Positions 9,025 to 16,931 of a stretch of 64,000 nucleotides of DNA are shown here, piece by piece. Within the stretch, counting starts at the first letter, position 1. Every line of letters begins with the position of its first letter. The position numbers were made by a program, and so were the translations under genes. The notes beneath the pieces are model-generated. The model saw nothing but the letters and a program-made list of their open reading frames with translations. It was not told the DNA's origin and made no database searches. This DNA comes from SZUA-545 sp050297855 (GTDB lineage: Bacteria; Campylobacterota; Campylobacteria; Campylobacterales; SZUA-545): NCBI GenBank assembly GCA_050297855.1, contig JBNKTC010000010.1, positions 372,001 through 436,000 on the forward strand. Reading direction: 5' to 3'.

Positions 9025-9899
9025 GAATGCTGATCCCGCTGCTGCTCCCTGCCCTGCTCTTCGGCTCCAAGATTCTCAGCTACAACGTCTATGACCGCAC
9101 CGACCGCGTGGACATTATGCTCACCTTCGACACCCCCTACGAGGGGACCCTGCGCCAAAGCCGTCAGAATGACAAGATCGTCGTCAAGCTCGAAGGGGCG
9201 ACCATCGAATCCCCCAAAGTCAAGCGCATCTCCTCCCCCTATATCACGAAGATGACCGTTACCCCGATCGGCAGCGAGGCACAGATTATCGCAACGACCG
9301 CATCAGATACGGTCACCATGCAGGCATCGAAAACCTCCGATGCTTTCGGACTGCGGCTGCGTTTCTCCAAGCCCGCCACAGCCAAAAATACGCCTTCGCA
9401 GACATCGAATGCGGCTGCCGCACCCTCCCCCGTCGCCGCCCTGCCGACCAAGCCCTCAGGACAATACGACGAGAGCTATATGATCGTCATTATCATCCTC
9501 GTCTTGGGAATTGTCATTCTGCTCTGGCTGAAAACCCGCATCGGGAAGGGAGCGACACCGGCGGTCCCCGGAGTCAAAAAGGAGAAGGGGAACTGGCTCT
9601 TCAAAGGCGGCAGCACATCAAAAGCAGACGTCACCATCCAGTTTCAGAAAGCCCTCGATCCCAAAAACCGAGTGGTGATGCTGCAGTACGGTGAAGAGAG
9701 CTATCTGGTCGTCGTCGGCAACTCCAACCTTCTGCTCGACAAATTCCACGGCACCCAGCCCGTCAACCAAGACGCCTTTGAACAGATGCTCCAGAATAAA
9801 CATGAAGAGCTCGACAGTTTCCTCCGAATCGATCAGGCGGAGCAGCGCCCCGAACCTCTGCAGTCCTACAAAGAGAAAGCTTCCGGTATCGACCGCTAG
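9021..9899 (+). CDS. fliO: AMIN-like domain / FliO-like flagellar export protein
   Basis: 292 residues in three parts: an N-terminal signal sequence (about 1-16) with a beta-rich AMIN-like periplasmic domain (about 17-115: YNVYDRTDRVDIMLTFDTPY), a Pro/Ala-rich linker, then one transmembrane helix (about 153-173, MIVIIILVLGIVILLWL) and a cytoplasmic FliO-like domain (VVMLQYGEESYLVVVGNSNLLLDKF). In Campylobacter the gene after fliN was identified as FliO (recalled, not checked). FliO assists assembly of the FliP core of the flagellar type III export gate. The periplasmic AMIN part is absent from short enteric FliO. The symbol is assigned on context and C-terminal domain. Confidence 0.7.
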   Translation: MRMLIPLLLPALLFGSKILSYNVYDRTDRVDIMLTFDTPYEGTLRQSRQNDKIVVKLEGATIESPKVKRISSPYITKMTVTPIGSEAQIIATTASDTVTMQASKTSDAFGLRLRFSKPATAKNTPSQTSNAAAAPSPVAALPTKPSGQYDESYMIVIIILVLGIVILLWLKTRIGKGATPAVPGVKKEKGNWLFKGGSTSKADVTIQFQKALDPKNRVVMLQYGEESYLVVVGNSNLLLDKFHGTQPVNQDAFEQMLQNKHEELDSFLRIDQAEQRPEPLQSYKEKASGIDR

Positions 9900-9905
9900 G
9901 GTTCC

Positions 9906-10802
9906 CTACACCGACACATAGCAGGCCTGGAACAGGGCCTCTGAATGCCGATTTTCCATAAAGTGCCCTTTGAGCTGGCGCATGAAGTGCGTCGGCGTGG
10001 TGGCATGAATGCGTTTGAACTCCCGAATGAAGTGCGACTGGTCGTAGAAGCCGCACTCCTGTACCGAAACCGCATTGTAGTCGTCCTGATACATCCGTAC
10101 CGTCATCAGCTTCACTTTCTGGCTGCGAATGTAGGCACTGACATTCATCCCGATATATTTTTTGAAGTACCGCCGCAGCGTTGCTTCCGAGAGCTGAAAC
10201 GCCCGGCTGAGCCCGGCGACCGTCACGGTATTGATATGGTCGTCGATATAGCGCAGTACCAAAGGCATCTGCGTGTAGGGAGGCTCTTTGATCTTGGAGG
10301 GCTTGAGATATCCTTCCAGATAGTGCGGCAGGGTCTTCTCGATAAAGCTGTCGAGGCACTCTCCGACCCCACAGGAGAGGCGGAGGACTTTGTTCCGGTA
10401 TTTCTCCACCCCGTTTTTCGCAAAAGCGTACCATGCATGGGGTTTGAACTGCACGATACAGAGCGGTTCGACCAGGTGGGTACGGTAAACGCTGTTACGA
10501 TCGTTTTTCCCACAAAAGAAATGGTAATGAGCCGCCGGAATGAAAGAGACATCCGACTGCGAAGGGTTGTAGCCGATATTGAGCACCAGCAGTTCCGTCG
10601 ACTGGGGGAAATGAACGAACTGTACAGGTACGCCGCCCTTGGCAACCGGTTCGATCAACAGTACCTGCTCAATATATTCCCGTACGGACCAGTGTGCAAA
10701 ATCGATGAGTTTAATATCTACCACATTTCTACTTTCGTCACCTGACTGGCTCTTCATATCGGCGAATACTTGCCTCATTGTCGAAGATCCGCTCGTATGC
10801 AT
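9906..10802 (-). CDS. AraC family transcriptional regulator
   Basis: 298 residues. The C-terminal ~100 residues hold two helix-turn-helix units of the AraC/XylS type (VAGLSRAFQLSEATLRRYFKK, then SVQECGFYDQSHFIREFKRI). The N-terminal ~170 residues are a putative sensing domain without a recognisable ligand signature. It is convergent with the FliO-like gene and lies downstream of the cytochrome/Rieske/flavoprotein module on the same strand, separated by 197 bp of AT-rich sequence, so it may regulate that module, but this is only a neighbourhood inference. No strong ribosome-binding site distinguishes ATG 10802 from ATG 10778. Confidence 0.88.
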   Translation of the reverse strand: MHTSGSSTMRQVFADMKSQSGDESRNVVDIKLIDFAHWSVREYIEQVLLIEPVAKGGVPVQFVHFPQSTELLVLNIGYNPSQSDVSFIPAAHYHFFCGKNDRNSVYRTHLVEPLCIVQFKPHAWYAFAKNGVEKYRNKVLRLSCGVGECLDSFIEKTLPHYLEGYLKPSKIKEPPYTQMPLVLRYIDDHINTVTVAGLSRAFQLSEATLRRYFKKYIGMNVSAYIRSQKVKLMTVRMYQDDYNAVSVQECGFYDQSHFIREFKRIHATTPTHFMRQLKGHFMENRHSEALFQACYVSV

Positions 10803-10999
10803 TGTTGGTCATAATTCTATATTTAACAATAGAACACCGTATAGGACATACCGATCAAATCACAGAACTTATTATGTCGATATTTAACTAAAGACAACAT
10901 TTATTGATTTGTGCAATCAGATATTTTTAAGTTATTCCAAATTAGCGGAAGGAGGAAGATGGAAATTCCGCGCCCCGTTTCGAGGCGGGAATGCAGGGT
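10803..10999. other. AT-rich intergenic region upstream of the AraC gene
   Basis: 197 bp much richer in A+T than its surroundings, between the AraC gene start and the end of the cytochrome c'-like gene. It must carry the AraC promoter (TATAG and AATTAT runs on the minus strand near 10810-10825). No gene was seen. A GC-rich CCGCC...GGGGCG inverted repeat near 10972-10992 could end the cytochrome transcript but lacks a T-tract. Confidence 0.4.
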
Positions 11000-11413
11000 T
11001 CAGTAGGGGCGGATGCGAAGATGACAGGAGGTGCATTGACGCAAGATCTGGGTGTAATTCTCCAACGCTTCGTCCATATCGTTAAGCTCGAGGGACGCCA
11101 CCAAATCGTCGGCGTACATCTCGATCATGCGGGCCCGCTTGATCGCAAACTTCTCCGCATACGCCTGATCCGACGGGAGATAGCTTTTGGCATCGGTCGA
11201 TTCGAGGGATTTGAGTCCCTCTTTCAGGCGTGTTACCCCGGTCTTCATCCCAGCGGCATCGTTGTAGAATCCCGACATCTGGATCGTCTCCAGTGCGGCG
11301 AGCATGGCCCGCATGTCGATGGCGAGCTGGGCCTGTTTGTCCGTCAGCGTCTCCGCCGCCCAGAGCGTCCCGGAGAGGCAGGTGGTGATCACTATGGCTG
11401 CTATACGTTTCAT
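11000..11413 (-). CDS. periplasmic cytochrome c'-like protein
   Basis: 137 residues with a signal peptide (about 1-19, ending LWAAE), a helical body and a single haem c site CTSCH located six residues from the C-terminus. A C-terminal CXXCH on a four-helix-type body is the arrangement of cytochrome c' and cytochrome c-556 proteins, which carry electrons or bind gaseous ligands in the periplasm. It follows the Rieske gene by 10 bp and is probably the last gene of the flavoprotein-Rieske-cytochrome unit. The specific role, such as electron acceptor for sulfide or polysulfide oxidation, is inferred only. Confidence 0.75.
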   Translation of the reverse strand: MKRIAAIVITTCLSGTLWAAETLTDKQAQLAIDMRAMLAALETIQMSGFYNDAAGMKTGVTRLKEGLKSLESTDAKSYLPSDQAYAEKFAIKRARMIEMYADDLVASLELNDMDEALENYTQILRQCTSCHLRIRPY

Positions 11414-11423
11414 CGGTCCCCTT

Positions 11424-12152
11424 TCAGTACTGAATAATCTCTTTGCTGTATTCGTTCATGGTCACCGTTTTGGCACTGACCGATACGAGCTTCTTGGCGC
11501 CACGGCGTCCGCCGTACCACTCTTTGAACTCCGGCTTGTAGGCTCTGAAGTAGTCATGGAACTTGTCCGCCCCGAGCACACCGACGGCCCAGAGCGTCTC
11601 ATCCGCTCCCACTTCGACGACGATGGATGCCAGCGGCTGCACCGCCGGACCCGCCAGACGTTTCGCACCTGCTTTGGCATCGAAGGCGGAGAGGTGCGAG
11701 GAACAGACGATGATCCCCGACTTGTCGTAGGCCATCGTTTTGCCGCTGCGGGGAACATACTGTATAAAACTGTCGCTGGGGGTCGGATGGGCCAGCTGGT
11801 GCGAACAGATCGCCGAATAGGAGACGATACTGCGGGTCGGCCCCACCCCGCTTTTCCAGACATACTCCTGCCCGTCCTCGCTCTTTAACGACACATCCGT
11901 CGCCGTCGGTTCGCCGAGATTGATCAGCAGTGCCGGGGTCGAGGCGTGCGGATAGTTGAACACATAGTTCACTTCCGGCTTCAGCGCCGATACTTTGATC
12001 GGGGTGCCTGCAGCGTCGACGAGCTGCACCCGTTCATAGGCTTTAAAGAGCAGGCCGTTGTCGGCGCGAAGGCTCTGGTTGATGATGGAGGGGTTGACGG
12101 CGGCCACGGCTCCCGCGGCGCCGACCACCCGTAAAAAACTTCTGCGGTCCAC
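11424..12152 (-). CDS. Tat-exported Rieske [2Fe-2S] protein
   Basis: About 242 residues from a GTG start preceded by AGGAG. The N-terminus DRRSFLRVVGAAG is a twin-arginine signal. Two cluster-binding boxes are visible: ICSHQL (Cys and His) and CSSHLSAFD (Cys and His), about 33 residues apart, giving the 2 Cys + 2 His ligands of a Rieske cluster. The boxes lack the extra structural cysteines and the CPCHGS sequence of bc1 Rieske proteins, so this is a divergent, SoxL- or arsenite oxidase-like type. It lies between the FCSD-like flavoprotein (106 bp gap containing a strong hairpin) and the cytochrome c' gene (10 bp gap). Confidence 0.82.
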   Translation of the reverse strand: MDRRSFLRVVGAAGAVAAVNPSIINQSLRADNGLLFKAYERVQLVDAAGTPIKVSALKPEVNYVFNYPHASTPALLINLGEPTATDVSLKSEDGQEYVWKSGVGPTRSIVSYSAICSHQLAHPTPSDSFIQYVPRSGKTMAYDKSGIIVCSSHLSAFDAKAGAKRLAGPAVQPLASIVVEVGADETLWAVGVLGADKFHDYFRAYKPEFKEWYGGRRGAKKLVSVSAKTVTMNEYSKEIIQY

Positions 12153-12190
12153 ATGACTCCTTTCGTTAAAACAGCACCAAGTGCTTGCGG

Positions 12191-12212
12191 GGGGGACAGC
12201 GCGCCGTCCCCC
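12191..12212 (-). other. strong intercistronic hairpin
   Basis: A perfect 7-bp inverted repeat GGGGGAC / GTCCCCC with an 8-nt loop lies between the flavoprotein and Rieske genes. On the transcribed minus strand it is not followed by a T-run, so it is more likely an mRNA stability or partial attenuation element than a full terminator. Confidence 0.5.
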
Positions 12213-12258
12213 GACCAGAACTGGCACAGGCCCTAATGGGCCCGATGAAACACGATGA

Positions 12259-13668
12259 TCAGGCGAAAAGATCGCGCATGATGCCGTGATACCAGTCGCG
12301 CAGCGCCTTGGCAGTCCCCGTGGAGCGGTATTTTCCCGTTGTGGGATCTTTGGGGACGTTGCCTGTCCCTTTGATCACCGCACCGGTCCAGGAGAAATCG
12401 TGGGTGACGAGGATCCCTTCTTCGGGATTGTCGCCGACCATCGAATAGCAGACGTTGCCCGCCTTGACCGGAGACGCCTTGACCGGTAGGGTGTAGGGCT
12501 TGCCGTGCAGCCGATGCGCGATCTCCGCGGCGCACTGCTTGCCGGACCAGTTAGCCGTCTGTCCGCTAGGCGGAATGGCGTGGCCGACGACATCACCGAC
12601 CGCGTAAACATCCGCATCGGTTTTGGTCTGGAAACTGCATCCGTTCATCAGCACTTTATGGAAGTCGTCCTTGGTCGTCTCCAGCCCCGCCATCTCAACC
12701 ACCGGGTTGGACTTGTTAGTCGGGATGAAGTTCATCACTGAGAAACTGCGCTCGTGGTGAACCTCCTTGGTCTTCTCGAAGCCATCCGCATCCTTCTCGC
12801 CGGTACCGACGATCTGAACATACTTCACCGTTTTCTTCTCCGGATCGATATCAACGATTTTGCAGCTGTCGTGGTGTTCGACCATATCGCCGTAGAGATC
12901 GTGCCAGGACTCTTTAAACGCGGCACCTTTGGCGATCTTGTTGTCACTGTTGAGGATGATGACCTTGCCGTCAATCCCCTCTTTTTTCATATAAGCCGCA
13001 ATCATCGAGGCCCGTTCGAAAGGGGCCGGCGGACAGCGGTATTTTCCTGCGGGCTTGGTGATAATGACGTCGCCGTCGTCCATATCCATCAAAAGCCGAT
13101 CAAGGATCACGTGCTCGCTTCCGGCGACAAGTGCCGCGGGACAAGTGCGTTTGACATGAGCGATCTTCGTTTTGGACCAGGTCGGAAACTGCCCCTCATA
13201 GTCATAGGCGATCCCGGGAGAGAGGACCAGAAGATCGTAAGCTACGATTCCCTTTGTCGTATGGACATGTTTCGCTTTACGGTCGATACCGGTCACTTCG
13301 GCTTTGAGCATGCCGTAACCGTACTTCTCGACGGGCTGGGCATAGTCATGCAGGAAGACCCCCAGGTTCATCCCTTCGAGACGGCCGTAGACCGTATTGG
13401 AAACGGGACAGGACATAAACATGTCATTCTTTTCGATGACGACCACATCGAAGTTGGCGTCGATCTTTTTAAGCTGTTTGGCAACGGTCAGGCCGCCGAA
13501 ACCACCGCCGATCACTACCACCTGGTGTTTTCCGAGAATCTTACCGGCTCCTCCTGCGGCGGCCGGTTTGGCTTCACCCTGCGCACATCCGCTCGTCATG
13601 GTCGCTGCGGCAACGGTCGCAGCGCCTGCTGCACCGAGTTTCAGTAGGTCTCTACGATTCATTTCCAT
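12259..13668 (-). CDS. FCSD-like sulfide dehydrogenase flavoprotein (Tat-exported FAD oxidoreductase)
   Basis: 469 residues from an ATG preceded by AGAGAGGA. A twin-arginine leader (NRRDLLKLGAAGAATVAAA) is followed by a possible lipid-modified Cys (TSGCAQ). FAD-binding VVIGGGFGGLT starts near residue 50. MSCPVSN holds the cysteine position of covalent FAD attachment in FccB, and RCPPAPFERA one of the redox cysteines. The second redox cysteine region reads YAVGDVVGH, where I recall a Cys in FccB, so the disulfide may be absent. Family reaction: periplasmic oxidation of sulfide to sulfur, passing electrons to a c-type cytochrome. No FccA-type di-haem subunit is adjacent; a Rieske and a cytochrome c' gene take its place. 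An in-frame ATG at 13746 would spoil the Tat leader. Confidence 0.82.
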   Translation of the reverse strand: MEMNRRDLLKLGAAGAATVAAATMTSGCAQGEAKPAAAGGAGKILGKHQVVVIGGGFGGLTVAKQLKKIDANFDVVVIEKNDMFMSCPVSNTVYGRLEGMNLGVFLHDYAQPVEKYGYGMLKAEVTGIDRKAKHVHTTKGIVAYDLLVLSPGIAYDYEGQFPTWSKTKIAHVKRTCPAALVAGSEHVILDRLLMDMDDGDVIITKPAGKYRCPPAPFERASMIAAYMKKEGIDGKVIILNSDNKIAKGAAFKESWHDLYGDMVEHHDSCKIVDIDPEKKTVKYVQIVGTGEKDADGFEKTKEVHHERSFSVMNFIPTNKSNPVVEMAGLETTKDDFHKVLMNGCSFQTKTDADVYAVGDVVGHAIPPSGQTANWSGKQCAAEIAHRLHGKPYTLPVKASPVKAGNVCYSMVGDNPEEGILVTHDFSWTGAVIKGTGNVPKDPTTGKYRSTGTAKALRDWYHGIMRDLFA

Positions 13669-14060
13669 ACTCACATCCTCTCTCTTGATCTCATTCCAGA
13701 AAATTCCGGATAGCTTAAATATTACATTTTCTAATCTTGTCTTCAAGTTAAGTGTTTGAGTTTAATCTAGATGTTTCAGCAGGAAAACTTCACAATCTTA
13801 TTCGTTCGGATTATATTATCGGTGTTTTATTCCTGAGTGTAATGATAAAGATTTGGCCTGTCAATCAAAAAAATTTTCTCGAAGTATCTTTCGAGCCCTT
13901 TATTTAGGGACATGAGAGCCGACTACCAAAAATTGAGAGAAAAAAGTGAATAAAAAGTGATGTTTTTCATCATTTCGGTGGGATGTGATAGGAAATCAGC
14001 CCCGAATCAGCATGAGCATCCATAAATGTGATAAGTATGTGATATAAAAGCGGGAGGGGT
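13669..14060. other. 392-bp AT-rich intergenic region
   Basis: This stretch holds no recognisable gene. It contains the presumed terminator of the gltB-dusB unit (13866-13895), a TGATG-TTTTT-CATCA hairpin at 13958-13972, a CCCT/AGGG repeat next to the terminator, and, closer to 13669, A/T-rich sequence that must carry the promoter of the flavoprotein gene. Its composition differs sharply from the GC-rich genes on both sides. Confidence 0.5.
13866..13895 (-). terminator. intrinsic terminator after dusB
   Basis: On the minus strand CTCGAA-AGATAC-TTCGAG forms a perfect 6-bp stem and is followed by AAAATTTTTTT. The position, about 165 bp past the dusB stop codon, fits the end of the long gltB-dusB unit. 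A short CCCT/AGGG hairpin precedes it. Confidence 0.55.
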
Positions 14061-15011
14061 TCAGACGGGACGGCGGGTTCGAAAAAAGATGTCGATGACG
14101 TCGCGGTAGGCCGCGGGGTCGTCGATGCGATTTACGGCGTCGCGCAGTGCCGAGGCTCCCGCATACCCTTTGGAGTAGGTATGGGTATGCTTGCGGAACA
14201 TCGGGACGCCCCGCGCTCCATAGAAGTCAACCATCTTGTCAAAATGCTCCATAACGATCGCATGGCGGATCTCGGGGTCGACAGCGGCATTCCCCATCTT
14301 GAGCTGATGGAAGATCCAGGGATTGCCCACGGCGCCGCGACCGATCATCACACCGTCGGCTTTGGTATGTGCAAGCACCCACTGCGCCTTCTCATAGCTG
14401 TCGATATCGCCGTTGGCGATCACCGGGATACCAACCGCGGCTTTAATCTCGGCGATGGCATCATAATCGACCGGCGCTTTATATTTGCCTGCACGGGTCC
14501 GCCCGTGCACTGCAATAAAGTCGGCCCCGGCCGCTTCGATGGCCTGGGCGATCTCCACGTGATTCTTCTCATTGACCCCCAGACGGATCTTGGCCGTCAT
14601 GGTGGACTTGTCCGAAGTCTCCTTGATCGCCCGAATGATCGCCGTCAAGCGGGGAATATCTCCCAGAAGCGCCGAACCGGAGCCGTGTCCGAAAACCTTG
14701 GGCACGGGACAGCCGCAGTTGAGATCGATGATGTCGATACCCTCTTTAGTGTTGAGGACCTCGACGGCTCGTTTGGCGATATCGGGGTCGTTGGCGGAGA
14801 TCTGTACCGAATAGGGGTCCTCCAGAGCGGACTTCTCCAGCATCTTAATCGTCTTTTGAGAACCATAGGCCAGAGCATTGGAGCTGATCATCTCACTGAC
14901 GGTCAGATCGGCACCGAACTTCTTGACGACACTGCGAAACGGCAGATCGGTAAATCCGGCAAGCGGGGCCAGCACATAGAGGGGGCGGTCGAAAGAGAGT
15001 TTGTCGGTCAT
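14061..15011 (-). CDS. dusB: tRNA-dihydrouridine synthase (DusB type)
   Basis: 316 residues forming an FMN TIM barrel that reduces uridines of the tRNA D-loop with NADPH. Diagnostic sites are APLAGFTDLPFR at the N-terminus, the catalytic-cysteine loop DLNCGCPVPKVFGHGSGSAL, VHGRTRAGKY, and IGRGAVGNPWIF. Length is normal. It is the last gene of the nine-gene unit, 43 bp after the membrane protein gene; from memory the dus-membrane protein-dksA order is the same in Campylobacter jejuni. Confidence 0.94.
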   Translation of the reverse strand: MTDKLSFDRPLYVLAPLAGFTDLPFRSVVKKFGADLTVSEMISSNALAYGSQKTIKMLEKSALEDPYSVQISANDPDIAKRAVEVLNTKEGIDIIDLNCGCPVPKVFGHGSGSALLGDIPRLTAIIRAIKETSDKSTMTAKIRLGVNEKNHVEIAQAIEAAGADFIAVHGRTRAGKYKAPVDYDAIAEIKAAVGIPVIANGDIDSYEKAQWVLAHTKADGVMIGRGAVGNPWIFHQLKMGNAAVDPEIRHAIVMEHFDKMVDFYGARGVPMFRKHTHTYSKGYAGASALRDAVNRIDDPAAYRDVIDIFFRTRRPV

Positions 15012-15054
15012 GATCGGGTTGGGGGATGGAATGGCCGCACGGGAGTGCGACCAG

Positions 15055-16086
15055 TTAGGCCTTCTGAAGCGTCGGAACGAAGAGTTCGATGCAGAAGTTC
15101 TTGCCGCACTCTTTAAGCGCGAGGTAGGCTTTGTAGTTCTTGTATTCGTCAGGCTGGGTATGCTTGAGGATCTCCGCCGCCGGATCGATCATCTCCAGAT
15201 CGAAGAGCGTGTAAAGGTAGGCTTCCGTCGCCGCATCATTGGTAGCGGAAAGGGTTTCGAAAATTTTGATACGCTGATCGGGAAGCGCCGCAATGCTCAT
15301 CGCCGAAGAGATCTCGATATAGTCGGAAGCACGCAGTGCGACCGATTCGATCCAGCGGATCATCACGTCATTGGCCACTTCAAGGATATTCTCGTCGGCA
15401 TTGATGCGGCGGGCGATGGCGACAAGCGCTTCCTTATCCATGAAGGATTCGTACTTCTCGATCGCATAAAGCGGTGCACTCTCCACCAGGGTGACGAACG
15501 CTTTGCGGCACACCTCTTCACTGAAACGGTCTGCTTTGCTCAACACATCTTCCGGAGTCAGTTTACCCCGCTCAAGACGGTTCATCTGATTCTGCTTCGC
15601 GACCGGGTTCTCCTTATCGAGCTGCAGTTTTTTCAGATCGACGATGTTGCCGTTGGAGATCTCCTGGAGGATCTCGATGGCCACATCGACCTTCTCGTTG
15701 CCAGTCGCATCAAGAGAAGGCATCGGAAAGATGGTACTGCGATCGACCATTTTTCCCAGTTTCTGATAGGCCGTGGTCGCATACTGGTGGATACGGTTCT
15801 CTTTGCCCAGATAGGCGTCTTGCAGCGCACCGCTAAGGGTCTCATAATCTTTCTGGTAGCGGCGCAGTTTAAAGTGCTTGAGCAGACTGTAGTAGGACAT
15901 ATGCAGGACGCTCGCCACGAAAAAGATGAAGATCGGAGCCACCACCCACAACGCTACGGGCATCGCAGGCAGTTCGATCTCCATGAAACTGATGCTCTGG
16001 ATCTCCTGCGATACGAAAGCGTAGACGAACCATCCTACGAAAATCATAAAGATGATGGCTGTCACTGTGTAGCGTTTAATTTGCAT
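15055..16086 (-). CDS. conserved Campylobacterota membrane protein of unknown function
   Basis: 343 residues: two N-terminal transmembrane helices (about 8-26 and 43-63), then a long helical cytoplasmic domain rich in charged and Ala/Leu/Glu residues with repeated helix pairs, for example the segment around ENILEVANDVMIRWIESVA. No catalytic motif was recognised. It sits 23 bp after dksA and 43 bp before dusB. From memory the same gene lies between these two in Campylobacter jejuni (Cj0124c), which indicates a lineage-conserved but uncharacterised protein. The alpha-solenoid look suggests protein-protein contacts; that is inference. Confidence 0.75.
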   Translation of the reverse strand: MQIKRYTVTAIIFMIFVGWFVYAFVSQEIQSISFMEIELPAMPVALWVVAPIFIFFVASVLHMSYYSLLKHFKLRRYQKDYETLSGALQDAYLGKENRIHQYATTAYQKLGKMVDRSTIFPMPSLDATGNEKVDVAIEILQEISNGNIVDLKKLQLDKENPVAKQNQMNRLERGKLTPEDVLSKADRFSEEVCRKAFVTLVESAPLYAIEKYESFMDKEALVAIARRINADENILEVANDVMIRWIESVALRASDYIEISSAMSIAALPDQRIKIFETLSATNDAATEAYLYTLFDLEMIDPAAEILKHTQPDEYKNYKAYLALKECGKNFCIELFVPTLQKA

Positions 16087-16109
16087 GGCGTCTCCTTGGG
16101 AAGTTGGGT

Positions 16110-16463
16110 TTAGTTGCCGTTTTTCTCGGAAATTTCACGGCAGTCAATGCAGTACTTGGCGTGCGGCTTGACTTTCAGGCGCTGGATCCCGATGGGCTCC
16201 TCACACATCTCACAGACGTTGTAAGTGCCGTTTTTGATCTTTTCAAGTGCTACTTCGATCTCATGAAGTTCCATCTCCTGCTGACAGCCGATGGCGTTTT
16301 CAACCATGTTGTCATTGCTGACCGATGCGTAATCGCCCTCGTCATTAAGCTCCAGGCCTCTAAGTTGATCGATCTCTTCCTCCACGCCGTGGATGTTTTT
16401 CTCGATCTGACCTTTGCGGGTACGAAGTGTCTCTTCAAAGAACTTCAATTCACTCTCTCTCAC
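16110..16463 (-). CDS. dksA: DksA/TraR family RNA polymerase-binding protein
   Basis: 117 residues. An N-terminal coiled coil carries the tip motif DEGDYA (DxxDxA), which enters the RNA polymerase secondary channel, and the C-terminus has a four-cysteine zinc finger (CEMC near 86-89 and CIDC near 108-111). DksA works with ppGpp to reset transcription of stable RNA and flagellar or virulence genes. It is shorter than E. coli DksA (151), as is usual in Campylobacterota. It follows rlmH by 9 bp. Confidence 0.93.
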   Translation of the reverse strand: MRESELKFFEETLRTRKGQIEKNIHGVEEEIDQLRGLELNDEGDYASVSNDNMVENAIGCQQEMELHEIEVALEKIKNGTYNVCEMCEEPIGIQRLKVKPHAKYCIDCREISEKNGN

Positions 16464-16472
16464 CGGTTCTCC

Positions 16473-16931
16473 TTATTTATGGTAGGGGTGGTTGCTCAAA
16501 ATGCTGAAACCGCGATAGACCTGTTCGAGCAAGACCGCTTTCGCAATCTTGTGGCTCATCGTCAGCCTTCCAAGGCTGATGACACGGTCACACTGTCTCA
16601 AAAATGCATCGTCGAAACCATAAGCCCCGCCTATAAAAAATTGCACCGACATTCTATCACTTAAAAGCTTACTAAATTCAAAACTGTCAATTAATTCGCC
16701 ATCAGGATGTAACGCGATTGAATATCCTTTGCCGAGATGGGGCTCCAGAGCCGCCGTGTAGGCAGCCTGCGCCGCCTCGGGCGAAACCGTATGCGCTTTG
16801 GCGACCTCTTTGGGAAAAAGCTCCGTCGCCGCAACGGAGGCGAACCGCGAAATCATCTTTTCCAGCTCCTTGTAGAGCGGGTCGTAGATGGAGCGCTCCT
16901 TCTTGGCGATGGCGTGGATAGCGATCTTCAT
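16473..16931 (-). CDS. rlmH: 23S rRNA (pseudouridine-1915-N3)-methyltransferase RlmH
   Basis: 152 residues of the SPOUT class. FIGGAYGFDDAF and SLGRLTMSHKIAKAVLLEQVYRGFSI are the knot-forming SAM-binding segments, and the C-terminus NHPYHK is the hallmark YHK end of RlmH. It methylates pseudouridine 1915 in helix 69 of 23S rRNA on assembled 70S ribosomes. Its ATG overlaps the thiE stop by 4 bp. Confidence 0.95.
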   Translation of the reverse strand: MKIAIHAIAKKERSIYDPLYKELEKMISRFASVAATELFPKEVAKAHTVSPEAAQAAYTAALEPHLGKGYSIALHPDGELIDSFEFSKLLSDRMSVQFFIGGAYGFDDAFLRQCDRVISLGRLTMSHKIAKAVLLEQVYRGFSILSNHPYHK

